Positions 10,679 through 24,200 of a stretch of DNA of 64,000 nucleotides are shown in pieces. Where the stretch lies: NCBI GenBank assembly GCA_028671895.1, contig CM053810.1:61443501-61507500 (forward strand), read 5' to 3'. Below the pieces are notes generated by a model. The model had not been told where the DNA came from. It was given only the letters and a program-made list of their open reading frames with translations, and did not search any database. The translations under genes and the position numbers were made by a program. Within the stretch, counting starts at the first letter, position 1. Every line of letters begins with the position of its first letter. This DNA comes from Oenanthe sinensis. Lineage: Eukaryota; Streptophyta; Magnoliopsida; Apiales; Apiaceae.

Positions 10679-11600
10679 TGTCCCTCCGTTATTTGAGGAG
10701 GCTCTCACTCTTATGGAGCCCCGCCTGTTAGTTTGGGTCTGAGCCCATCAAATCAGAAGTCTAGGAGGCTGGCTAGGTTAAGAACCTCGCCTGTGTGTTG
10801 AAGGTCTGAGATAGTTGTGCATGACTGGGCTAGGCCCATAGTGAGGTACTTCGCCCAGCAAAAAAGGGAAGGGAATATGATTGAAGAAAGGAGGCACATT
10901 ATCATTCAGCCCAGAAGGAAAGGGGTTCGTCCATTTGTCGTCAACCTCGCCCACTAGAAGCCCAACTCGTGATGTATTTTTAGGATCATAGCTTGAAGGC
11001 CCGTCAGGGTAAATCCAATCCTTATTAATTGAAGATGTCCAAGGCCTTTTTCTGATGTGAAGGCTAGGCTTCAGGCTCCACTAATTGGGTTCTAGCCCAG
11101 TTACGGGGTCCACTAGCCTCGCCCATTAGTGATACTTCCAGGAGGCTAGCCCATAAAGCTCATTATGGTCAACAATGGGACAGGACTAGGCTGACACCGA
11201 CATATTTGGGTCAATAACTTAGCCGCCACGTTCCATAAAAAAAGTTGGGCCACAATAGTCTAACCTGGGAGCACTTAAGGCGGTGGCCCAACTGTTTGGG
11301 AAACCTAATCCTATTAGGTTCCTTACTCCCAAGAACTATTTGACTTGATACCTATAAATAGGTATGTAGACACATTGTTTGGGGACGATCTGACACCAAA
11401 GAACCCTAATTCTTGTGTGCTAAGCTCTTCAACCATTCAATCTCAGCCACCCACAAACACCACATCTCCGCCCACCTATGTCGTTCAATGTCATCAACCA
11501 CCGCCACAATTCCACAATTCCAGCAGCCCTTCCCGAAATTTGTTATCACCAAATTCCTCCGTTAATAGTATATTTAGTACTTACTATACCGAAACTATGG
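10679..11600 (+). mobile_element. LTR-like block (solo LTR candidate)
   Basis: It starts at TGTCCCTCCG and is unlike its surroundings, being GC-richer with recurrent AGGCTxGxCC and CGCCCA motifs. It contains a core-promoter-like segment at about 11345-11360 (CCTATAAATAGG). A transcribed-leader-like part follows (AACCCTAATTCTTGTGTGC, CTCTTCAACCATTC). These are typical of gypsy-type plant LTRs. No internal domain, PBS or second LTR was seen, and the right border and target duplication are not resolved. The open frame at 11345-11650 is probably incidental. Confidence 0.45.
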
Positions 11601-11649
11601 GGGCAAATGACCCTGCATATATGCATTTCACCACACTGAATGAAATCTA

Positions 11650-12235
11650 GGCATTCAAATAATAATTTATGAAATATTAGCTAAAAATAATAATAATAAC
11701 TTATAATAATCAGATATTGTAACTCACTCTAATAGCAGAACCTAAGATTACTAGCACGCGCACACACATTACTCCATCTTTTCCTATAATAAGTTTCATT
11801 CCTTATAAAACTTTAATGATGCATATAAAAATGAGAAAAACAAAGACTCGGATCAACGGAAATATTAGCTCACATTCACCAGGAATTGCTAAACCACATA
11901 CACTGAATCAGGACATGATAGAAGTTTGGTAATTAATGTATATACATCAAGGCATTTTGTATTTCTTTAGTTAAACTTATACAATGCAAGGGCCATATGC
12001 ATTTTTGTATAGTTGGTTACTTGGTTCACGAAATATGTCAATACTCAATATTAGTATATTAGACTATAGTTGTTAATAACTCTGATAACATGTATTTCTG
12101 GATATTTACTTTTTTTGTTATTACATACACAATTCTGTAGCTGACATGGTGATTATATATCTCTTAGCCGTGTCACTGACAATATGGATATGCCTAACAA
12201 CATTAAGGTCAAGTTAGAAACATGCAGGCAAACCT
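11650..12235. other. PHOT2 3' flank
   Basis: AT-rich sequence immediately downstream of the PHOT2 stop (gene on minus). No gene seen; the PHOT2 3' UTR should lie here. Confidence 0.5.
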
Positions 12236-15200
12236 CTAAAATGTGTCCACAGAATCAACAAAGACTCCATCTTCTTGCTCTACATCCTTGTAAACTGATT
12301 TTCTGCCATTTAATTCAAGAGGCACTTCTAAGGGTGGTGGGCTCTGCACAGACATGATTAAATTCTAGCAAATATTAATATTGTTTGTAGTTTAATTAGC
12401 CAACCTTAAATTTTCAGAAACAGTTTAATCTTATCCCATAATAGTCTGAATTTGTTCAGGATACAAGGCACAATTAAATACTGTGAAGGTTTTCTTTTGT
12501 TATTCTCTTTAATTATAGATTAAAGAGTTTTACCATGCAACGTATAAGAGGCCATTTTATTCCACGGAAAAAGGTATGCTCTTTGATTTCATTTGGACCA
12601 CTGTTCGATCCCAAGCGGTTATCAGGGTCTCTTTTCAATAGAGAATGAATCAACTGTTTGGCAGCAAGGCTTACCTGCAATTTATTTTGATATACATTCA
12701 GTTGCCCAACTTGAAATGATTATATTTTTATCTAACAATAAATATAGGCTGTACATGAAATTTTTACAAACATCAATATAAAATTGTAGAGCACAGAACA
12801 GAGGAAACTCTTATAGCAACTAGACTTAGCCCATCTTATCCTAACCAGTTGAGGTGCTTAATAGTAAATTTCAGAATCAAGAAACAAATAAAAACAAAAT
12901 TGATAAGAGACACTACCATAAAAAGAAAGAAGGAACATAGAGTAATCATGATATTTCCACAAACATTTATTCTTTTTGGTAGGACTTATATAAAATGTAT
13001 AATAATTTATAAAAAGACAGAAACAGAGTCAAAACAAAAGCTAATGCAACATATTGTTATCATTTACATTTGTTACTTTATTTGTTAATTTAAGCAAGAG
13101 TCAAATAGATAGATTTTGTAAAGTCTAGTGAAAAATTCTTCTTACATAGAGCATATAGTATTACCTTAATTTGTAGAACAGAGAGTGGTTTATGTTCAAA
13201 AAAAAAAAAAAAAAATACCGGAATTCTACTTGGAAAAGTGACCTCCTTGTACAATATGTTGTCAAATGTCTTTCGTCTATTCTTCCCTTTGAATGGCGTT
13301 CGCCCATAAAGCATTTCGTAGAGCAAAATACCTGGTACAAGAAAAGTAGAAACTGCTTAAAACATACAATATTAGAACACATCAGAAAGAAAAGCTACTA
13401 ACAGGGCAGTCACTGCAGATATATCACTCGGAAGTTTAGCATTCCTAAAAGTGAGTTGCTAGAAGTTGCTCATATATAATGTATAATCAGTGACATTGGT
13501 AGAAAGGTATGTCAATGGCCAATATACTAGTATATCACAAACCAATCAAAAACATTATACTTGGTGCAGGTAACTGTCTGACTGAGCAGCAATCATTTAC
13601 TGACCACTGCTTTTGAAGGATTTCACAAGTGTTAGGATATCTTCAGACTGTCACTATTAATTCACTCGTAATAATAATAATATAATATGCGGAGTTTAAC
13701 AGTCAAAACTTTGAACTCATTGACAAAGCTTCGTATATCACGACTACACAGTTAAGGGGGAGTGTAACGTAGTCCCAACTTCTATTAAGGCTTTCGATTA
13801 TAATTCTTGTAGAATGTTGTCATCTTTCAAGTAGAAATACTATTAGAAAATGTATGACTCGAGCAACATTGTATGCAATATGAAGATTAGAAAACATCTT
13901 ATGGTTTGTTTTGTGTTATTTTGTGGTAGCGAGTCAGCATTTTCCTAAGGCTAGTACACCATTTGAATACTACACGAGCAGCCTTTTAAGCTTGCACCGC
14001 ATGCATATGCAATCCATGACAGCACTATCTAAAAATTTAAAACAATGAACATCATAAGATAATAATAATAATACTAACATAGGCATTCATAACATCGTCT
14101 ATACACTATATATATTTGCTCACCTAGAGCCCACCAGTCAACTGCACTACTGTGGCCATCTCCTTTGATAATTTCCTGAAATAAAGTTTCCAATAAATAT
14201 ATTAATCTACATGGACTTCAATATTTGGTGCAGATAAGTACTTATAGTCAACTTAATCAGAGAGATTACTGTGCAAGTAGATAAAGAAAAATTATTATAA
14301 ATACACATGAGAGTGTGGCAGTGCCCACAAACCCAAGCATATATGTATGGGCTGAGTGATCTACCATATGTACTGCTGGAAAGATCATTCAACAACTGTA
14401 TAGACAGGAAATATAGTACTCATAATGTAGTTCAAAAAATGTCTGCACAAGTGTCATGCCACATGTGTAGCGTTACATACCTGTATACATAATGTAATGT
14501 ATGATACATACATATGTACACACACATGCATGAATATGTTACATTTTTATGTACACGTTTACATACATATGTATGTCGGAAGAATTCTTAGAGGCACTTC
14601 AGATCTGATATATCTAACCTATATTTGTGTAGATATTAAAACTCATTCTTTTACTTATAAAAAACAAACCTTACTCTGGGCCACAAAACAACGGATCGAA
14701 ATTTGTCCAATATACATTCTAAAGATATACACTACGAATCTATTTTTAAAATAGTTAACCTTTAGGTGACCAGCCTGTATTTTGTGGTGCTTCCGATCAA
14801 TATGTCATTTAAACATCTCCTTGTTGCAGTCACCAAGTATATTTTGTCATATGTGAGGTAAGTAAAGCTTCTGGAAATCAACATTTTTCCAGATTTAAAT
14901 AAATCTACACACACACATATATATATCTATATAATATTTTTAGCCACCGACAATACATTCATACCCCCTCCCCCCATATGAATCCCCAATTTAAAATGAT
15001 CAGACCACATGCCAATCAGTGTTATTTAAGGCGAGAGGCACACGTAGTGCACAAGGGTCCGTGGAGCCTAGGCAAGGAGGCGCTCGCCTCATCGTAGTGA
15101 GGCGCACAATGTAAAAAAGTCATATATAAAGCAAGCAAAAAACACATATATTATATATAAAGAGTCATCACCCATTAAATATTAATAATTTCAGTTTTAA

Positions 15201-18200
15201 CGTACAACAATCATAGTAACACAATAAGTATCCCATTGAAAGCAATATAAGTAACAGAGAATATACTATAAAATTTGTACACATGAATAGAAGGAAGAAA
15301 GAAGTGAGGATTGAGTAATATGTATGAAGTATTTTTGTTTTTTTTGAAATATAAGAGGCATAAATTAAATAACAAATTACTTATTTGACGTTTTTAATTA
15401 TTTAAATAACAGAATATTCATTTATTTATATGATCAATTTTATTTAATTAACTAATATATATTTATCTATTTTAGAGTAAAGTGCAATTCATGTACATGC
15501 ACTTTACGCAAGACACCACTTCAAATACTCTAGTTTAAAGTGAACCACTTGCAATATTGTATATTGATTTTCGTTACATTTTGTGGCATTCCGTCTATTC
15601 GTGTGAACTTTGTAAGGGTAAAACTGTCCAATCGTTAATTTAACGGTTATACTTGGTCTATATCGGTGTAAACCCACCAGTATCCTCTTTCCCTTTTAAT
15701 GCCAACCCAGATATCAGTTGCGAATTTTAACAAAAGGCTTAACAAAATTTAACAAAAGTGCTTAAAAAAGCTCAAATAAGTAGCTAAATTAATGATTTAC
15801 ACTGATATAGATAAAATATATATGTTAAATTAATGATTGGACAGATTTACCCTTATGGAATTAATACAAATAGACGGAACACCACAAAATGTGATGAAAA
15901 TCAGTATACAATATGCAAATGGTTGATTTTAAACTAGAATATTTCAAGTGGTGTATTGAATAAAATGCAGGTACACAAAGTGCACTTTCCTCTAGTTTAT
16001 TTATATATTCATTTGGTAACATAATTAACGATTACATAAATAAAACAGATAAAACATATGAATAAGTTAGTAAAAGAAAAGAAAAATTGTTGTGTTGCGC
16101 TTCTCGCCTCAAGCCTCGCTTAGATGCGCATCTTGCCTCTGTAGATAAGTCGTGCGCCTCATGGTACTCCTCATGGTACTCGAGACAACTTAGGCGTGTC
16201 TCGGCGCGATTTTGACAATACTGATGCCGATAGATCACTTTATATGTATAGTAAGGAAATGATGAACCTATAATAAAGATAAATCTTAAAAACAAAGTGA
16301 GAAGGCTCATACAGGAGCAATATATTCTTCAGTTCCAACGAATGAATTTGATTTTGCAACTGGCTCTGCAATAAACACAGGGGGTGGTTGACTTGCAGAT
16401 TTTTTACGATTCGGTAGAGGAAGCTTACTGACCTGCACAACAGTGCCAAATATTTAAAGACTTATCAATGATTCTATATAATGATATACCGCAACAAGAA
16501 GAAAGCAACTCATATTCCAGATTGTATTAGACACTATCTGGGTAATATGAAGCAGCTAGGAATTCACAATGATATACAAAAGCAGGGTAACTTGTAGGCT
16601 TCTCAAATTTTGATGGTTGCTTACTATGACAAACTTGACGTATCAAGTTTTCGAGAGTCGGCTCTGATCAGGTCAAATCCCAATTTCAGATCCGAAATAA
16701 GCCGAAGTATATTGACCCAAATGCACCAACTTGGGTAATCCACAAAACAGACCCCTAAAAGATCATATGACGTTTTTGTGGACTTGGTAGTAGTACTACA
16801 CCTTATATACTATGCTAAAGCCTCCACATGCCTCGGTTTGGGAGTGGGGATGTTACATTCGCCGTATCAACTAAGTTTGCTACTCAGTATTTCCTAGCTA
16901 ATCAGCAATATTGCAAAGAAATTTATAACAAATTTTCTTAGGTCAAGGGTGTTTTAAATAAAATATTGGTGCTAAAAACAGGCTTTAAGAGGAATGATTT
17001 CTTTTATATTTAAAAACAACAAATTATGGAAGGAAGATAATAGCATACTTGAGGTCTACAGGACGTTCTAAATGAGAGATCAAAGTCAGTTAATATCACA
17101 TGCCCATCATTTTGAAGTAGCACATTTTCTGGCTTCAGATCCCGATAAACTATACCTGTTACATAAACACACATCATTGAGATAAGACTATCAGGTACTT
17201 GTAAAGGTACTACTCTCTTTGTGCAGTAAAAATACAACTAACAAAGATATATGAAATCTAGTTATTAATTTTTAAATATTGAAGAACTAACTTGATGAAG
17301 AAAATTGCCAATGGAGAACAAGTAATTTGTTTAATCTTCACGATGCTATTGTTTTTTACAACAATTCTTATGTGAAACCAACGTGCCTAGTAACAAGGGC
17401 TGATGTACGATGAAGTACTGTAAAATCTTTCCAGTTATATTCATAAAATCCATTGTAGCACAATCATAACTAAATAGATCTTATTTTGCTTTAATTCAGA
17501 TGTGAAAAAACAATTCAACAAAAAAAGTGTATGCTAATGAAGAATAGAGATATAGCCAAAAGAAGAAGATTGGATACAAAGAATTATAGTTTATACACCG
17601 ATATTGTAAATATAAACCTGCTCACAACGTACTTATTTATTCTCAAGTTCTAACATTTGTGTAAAATTGCAGATAAATTGTAGATAAAACTATGTATCAG
17701 CCAGATAACTTGTCACACACACTTATGTCATCATTTGATAATTTATGCATAATCAATATTTTTAACAGCACAGTACCAATTGCACGGGAGAATAAATTTT
17801 TACCATTTTTCAACTGAAATAAAAATACCTAAGCAGTGAAGGTATTCCAATCCAATTACGATCTCAGCTGCATAAAACCTGAATGACAACAACAAACTTT
17901 TAAAATGAAACTTTTAAGCACAAGAAAAGCAATATTAATGTAACCACACCATAACATTTTAATCAACTTTTCTTTATGCCTGTCAGTTATCTAATGCAGC
18001 CAAAATATTATATATATATATATATATAGGTTATATATTTAAATAGAGAAAGGACTGCTGGGGACTAGGTGTATACACGTCTTTAAAGGTTACAAAACCT
18101 AACACTTTCTATACACTTAAAAGTCATACCACTAAAAGTAACAGAAGTTTAGACCTAGTCTGTACGATTATGCTAGGTATGACTTTCATTGCTGCTCATG

Positions 18201-21200
18201 GATTGACCAGTACTTGGTGCAATGGAAGAATCCTAGACCTGCTGAGCTTTAACAAAACTCTTTCAGTTGAAAAGTGATCTATTGCAAATGGTGTCTTCAA
18301 AAGTTTTACAGTCTCTCTTCCACTAAATTCCTGCCCAATATATATAATTTTATCCTACCTAGTTTAGTTTCCAAATTGGTATGCAACAGGATTCTGACAA
18401 CGTTCAGGCGACGATGAGACAAAAAATATTTTGATCCACCTAGTTTCATATTCATCTTGGTCATTACCAGTAGAAGATAGAAATAGGAACCACTACTGTT
18501 TGAAACAAGGAAAATACTTTTCCAAGATTTTCTCTCTTGAGCATGAAATAAACCCAAGGGTATTCAGGACTTAAACCTGTATGTGCACATTCATTAATGG
18601 TGATACAAAGCAACTCTTATAAACAATTTACAAGCAGTAATGATTCGTGATGACTATTTTAATGTAAATCAATAGAAGTGCACAATGACATTACCTAGCA
18701 GATCTCTCTGTGAATAACTTTAGAGGCTGTTTGTCAAGCAAATCAAATAACTCTCCTCCAGGGAAAAAGTCTGTTAACAAGCAAACGTGTGTTGATGTCT
18801 GCGGGGAAATGAGACATCAGTATACTTGGTAATTTAGCATTAAAAAATGACTGAAATAAAAATTCAATTTATTTATCGAAGTCAAAGTCTGGTCAATTTG
18901 AACAAAAAAAAATTAACATAGCCAATAAAAATGGGACAGTGGAGATGTCGAATACATTGATTTGTTGTAGACTAATACCTGAAAAGAACTGTACAGCACT
19001 GGGAGAAACGGATGATCCAGCTGTGATAAAATATCCCTTTCAATGCATGCTCGGCAAACCTGCATATTTAGAATCACATAATTTAAACAAAACTAAACCT
19101 GAGAAAAATCACTTTCAATTCACAAAACATATATTAGTGATTCCCATTGCATAATACAATTTTTTCATTTTACAATAAAAAGGTTGGCTATTAAGGGCCC
19201 AAATTTTTGAAAAAGCAAGTGGTTGCCAAAATAGTTTAGACCAAGATCCATTAGATTTTACAGAAATGTTGGCATATTATCTAGGATGTCCTCAACTAAC
19301 AGCTAACTGGATGTTTGACTCCCATCATGTCCCTCGTGTCGTTCTTTCATATTACATAACCGTTACATCGATGATTAAAGAATAATGTACAAAGTGGCTT
19401 GATAGGATTTGAGAATGAAGGACATTGATAGCATTCTTGATGCTAAACATCAAAATTGTGCAACGGAGAGCTTGGACTACAATGATTTGAAAGGAAAGCA
19501 GCAAAGTAGTCAAGTAAATTAAAATGAAATTGTGTGCTGTAAACCAGATTTATTTAAGCAGCATTGTGGACCAAAAGGATAAGAATGGTTTTACAATCAT
19601 GGGTGTGGATTAGGTAAACATCAAATCTAGGAGCAAACTAAGATTTGATTAAGAAACTTAATATATGAAATATGACTTGAGGAAAATATATGAAATATAT
19701 TTTGGTCTCGGACATAAAGGAAAATATATGAATTATGACGAGGTTTTACCTCACAGTAGGTACTATATAGATTGGATTGTGGTTCACAGAAAAGGAAGCA
19801 CAAAGATTTCCAGTTCATAACGAGTTCAAGCTACAGCCTATAAATAGGTGACTATACTTCCATTTACATCAGCAAACAATGTAAATTAATGAATGAGACG
19901 CACAATCACTGATAAACCTGTAGTTCTATCTTTTACCTGCCTCACCTCTGTTTTAATTCCATCGTGCATCTCTAAACTGGCCCAAGTAGATCATACAAGT
20001 ATGCATACAGTCTGCTGCATGTATATTGTGTATATAACAAGTACAAACCATATAACTTTATTGGGGCATTTAATTGAGAATTAAAGAGGTAGCTACCGAG
20101 CTTTGTGTTGCAACTTTATATTAAAGATATAGGGAAAGTGGATAAGGATTTAAAAATACTACTACGCTCTACGGCCCTTTCCTTCTTATATGTTAAAATC
20201 CAAAACAGGGTAAGGTTACTAATTACATTATAAACCACGTAGGATGTAACTACGTATTTAAGACATTAATAGTAAATTCTGCCTCTTGTTGACATTCAAA
20301 CCTTATTACGGTCTAACATGACTGATTTTTCCATCGCCTTCATAGCAAACAATTCTCCTGTACCTTTAAGTTCCACCAGGTGAACACTGTGAACACCAAA
20401 ATCTTAATTAAATATATGCAAATTTCCTCAACTGTAAGAAACAGCAATGATTTAGATCCTACTGTGTTTTATAGTGCATAAACTTGTATCTAGTCATTGT
20501 GGAGACATGTTGTGATTTAGCAGCAAATACTTAATTTGATACAGATATCCGGGAGACCAGAAATAAAGCAACTTATAAAATGTGTATATTAGTTTATACA
20601 AAAATTATCTACAAACTGTTGATATTGCAGAAGCAGACAGCTACAGGGATACAAAAAAAGGTTTGCCATTCCATAAGAAGAGTTAAAGAAAAAAGACCAT
20701 ACCTTCCCATGTCTCCAAATCCCAAAGGTCTTATGGGCCTAAAGTGATTTAATCCAATTCTTTCACCGCTTGCTGTGATCTAATAGAAGGGATAATGAGA
20801 AGTTAAAATAACAGAGACAGATAGCAAGATTATTAATTCACTCATTCAACACACACAAAAACAGTCTTTTCTTTTGAAAGACGATTGACAACATCTGAAC
20901 ATCAAAAATTTAAGATTGATGTTTTTCAAAATAATAATCTGTGACTAGTATTATTTAAGATACTTTACAGTCATGATACTTGTATCAACTAAAATCTATA
21001 GAATTTATATCAACTTCAAGTTTATAATCCCTTCGATTCACTAAACAAGGCTCTCTTTGTAAAGTGGAGCGAAAAATGCAGAGACCGAACAACTGTTAAA
21101 CACATAATGTGTACTCTAAAAGAAACATAATGTTAGTGCCTTTAGTTTTAACCTGGGACTACTTCCTAGCATTTTAACACACCTAGAGCATGTACAAGAA

Positions 21201-24200
21201 AACATACATACAAATACTATTGGTGGGAACCAGTGGCGAATCCAGAAATGAAGTTGAGGAGGAGCCAAAATTTATTTTAATTTTCTTTTCTTAGTTTGGA
21301 ATGTAACAAAATTTATGCGATGGTTTCGAAGCCAAAAGTAAAGTTTTGGAAGAGTCAAACACATCTAATAAGCAAAACAGAGATTAATATAGTATATATT
21401 GGATAATGAAACTCAGAATGTAAATTGACTAAACTTGAATAGATTGCATATTACTATAAGAAAAACATATGTTAACATTATTTAAAAAATTGAAAATTTT
21501 GTTTTTTTAGGGTGGCCACCAAGTACCCTCGGTACAAGGTGGCTACGCCCCTGGTGAGAACATATCCAGGAAAATAACTACAGAATATTATACAATTTTG
21601 AACAGTGAAAATGAATGGCAATACATTTAATTTGCCCAATGGAAATTCTCAAATACGATACCACGCAAAGCCCATAATAGCTGAGAAATAAAAGGCAATT
21701 TACAATATGTGAAGCAGTGCTAGATTGTGTAATGCTAACAATAAATGCATGTTTCCCATAGAATTAATGCAATTTATGCCTGTTATATCAATTTACCTTC
21801 CATAATGATCAGAATTTTTGAGAAAAGAGGTACATAGGCAAAAAATTATCCCTTTCCTAGTAAAATATGTATTCTTTCTTCCTTCTTATAGAGATATCAA
21901 AAAACATAGCACACATTTTTTACTTGAGGGTAAAGTACATCTGTCTCTGCGGATATTTGTGTGTTTGTAGGTCAGAATTGAATAGTTGGACTTTCTATAT
22001 ATGTACTTCAAGTCCCAGCAATAGATTATGGATTCCAAAAAATTACTTACAGATAGAAATTTAACATGTAAACTTACTACATTTTTCATACTTTAATTAT
22101 AACTACAGTTGTGTATAACTTCTAAAATATCTTATAGCGCACACCCATCAGGCAATCACCCATGCATTCGGTACAATTAAGGTAAGCCACGTCCAATCTG
22201 ACACTTTAACATCATTAATAATACATTACCATACCGGAGTTCATGCAACATAGCAGAAAATAAGAATGCCAAAGATTGCAAAAAATAGTGAAACATACTG
22301 ATATTAGATGGCTATAGAGAGTGGAAAGTAAGGCTGAAATAGAAACACACAGTTCAGGATTGATGCAAAATCAGCTTGGCCTCTACACACGGTCTTCAAG
22401 TTATATACAAATGATAACACTTATGAGATGCATTTTATTGTCAGCATATATAGAGAGTTAAGAGCAGTGGGACTTGATCATATTCAGTTTCGGATAACTT
22501 GAATACTCGAGGAGTACTCCATTACATTATCAATTGGACAATGTTTGACTAGTCCATATAATGTTTATGCTACATATAGTAGACTACATATACTCGATAT
22601 AAGGTCGGGCCATAACACCAGATATTCACATAGCTAACCTACCAACATATACTTGTCATCTTCTGGCATATTTGCCTTCAATAAAAACTTACGCGTAGCT
22701 ACCGTGTAAATACATAGGAGTAACATTCACATGTCTATGCTATATATAGAGGTACTATATGTTTTAACTTTTAAGCACTATATGTGTGCTTGTGATTCTG
22801 CACCATGCATAATTCGCAACCAGAAACATCAGAAGACATCAGACTAACAATTCAAATATTCTACTTCCAGTACACTTTGAGATCATACAAAAAGATAGTT
22901 TATAAATGTTAAACTGCATTGGATTTAAATGTCTTAGCAATCCACTATATACCTTGTGTACAGCCATCCAACGAGAACTGTATCTGTTGTGAGGTTTCAC
23001 AAGCACGGGTTGGGAATAGGTAGCCCACAAGTCCTCTGGAGTCTGAAAACAGCAACCAATATGACTTCAGAGACCAAATGACCAATATTAAAAAAGAAAT
23101 TTTGCATGATTTGCACATAAGATAAAGAAATGTATTTAGTTGGATAAACTACAAAGAAGATTCTTCCTTGCTGGTAGTTAAAAACATTGTTTGATGTGGA
23201 TAGTACATATTCAATACCTTTGAACAGTATCACACATTGAACCACTAAGTGTTGCATTCATGCATGCTTGTTATTGTTTCTTTGTTGCATATTAAAAGAA
23301 ATGTTATAAGAAAAGTTATAGTATTCCAAAACGTTAAGCTACACATCAGCTTTCTCTCTGAATAAAAAAGTGTGAAAGAGTACCTTACCAAGTTAGCATC
23401 AGGAAGTTCTCGAACAGCTTCGTTTATGTTTAATGCAGTAGCCTTCACCTGTAAAATGTAAATTTAGCAAAGAAAAAAAGAACAATGAGATAGTTCCTGC
23501 TTTTTAATTCTTTTTCATTTAAAAAATTGAACAGGGGATGCTAAATGTTTGCCCCAGTTCAGCTGCCAATGACAAAGTACAATATTTAAGGATTTATGTA
23601 CTCATTTCCAAATTCCCTCATTATGAGCGCCTGGTACACGAACATTGGCTCGAGGTAACTCCTTCCTTTTTCTTATCAATGTTCTTTAATGTTTCGAGCA
23701 CCCAATGGAAGTAAATTTTATAGAAGATAATCACAAAAAAAACATACCAACTTACTGCTTCTTTGTTCTGATTCCTCCGAAAGACGGTTTCTTAACGGTT
23801 CCATGTGATCACTGCCATCTAGTTGGACACCAATAAAGTATTGGAGTTCACCCTGCACATAATACATAATACACAATACTTAAAAACCGAAATGTGATAC
23901 TTAAGATTCCTCTGAAAATATAGTATGAATATACAAATATTCATCATCAAGTTACCTTTTGATCACGCATAGGCTGCAAGTGAAATAGATTCCAGAACTT
24001 TTTCCCTGCAATATCAATTAGATACCACAGGATGACATAATAATCGCAAGCCTTCATGAAAATCAATAATTAAGTAAAGTAATAACAGAGGTTCTACAAT
24101 CTACATGCTCTCCAGAATCACAGACATGGAATCTTACCACTCTTACTGTAGTTGATTAACTGCACAGTGACTTCTCTCTGTTCTCTGATCACATCTCTTA

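Larger units (their letters stand above)
14124..16313 (-). other. PHOT2 intron 18, hosting nested transposons
   Basis: The intron between kinase exons 18 and 19 is about 2.1 kb (14176-16312). Most of its excess length is a hAT-type insertion (15017-16223) which itself contains a palindromic element. The splice sites around it (CCT|GTATGA and TTTCAG|GAA) are intact. Confidence 0.85.

Noticed and set aside
11345..11650. 101-codon Pro/Ser/Thr-rich plus-strand frame
   Set aside because: It starts within the TATA region of the LTR-like block and has no protein family signs; treated as part of that block.
13192..13401. Plus-strand frame with a poly-Lys start opposite PHOT2 exon 20
   Set aside because: It is the antisense shadow of a kinase exon plus a poly(A) run; the minus strand reads the conserved kinase sequence.
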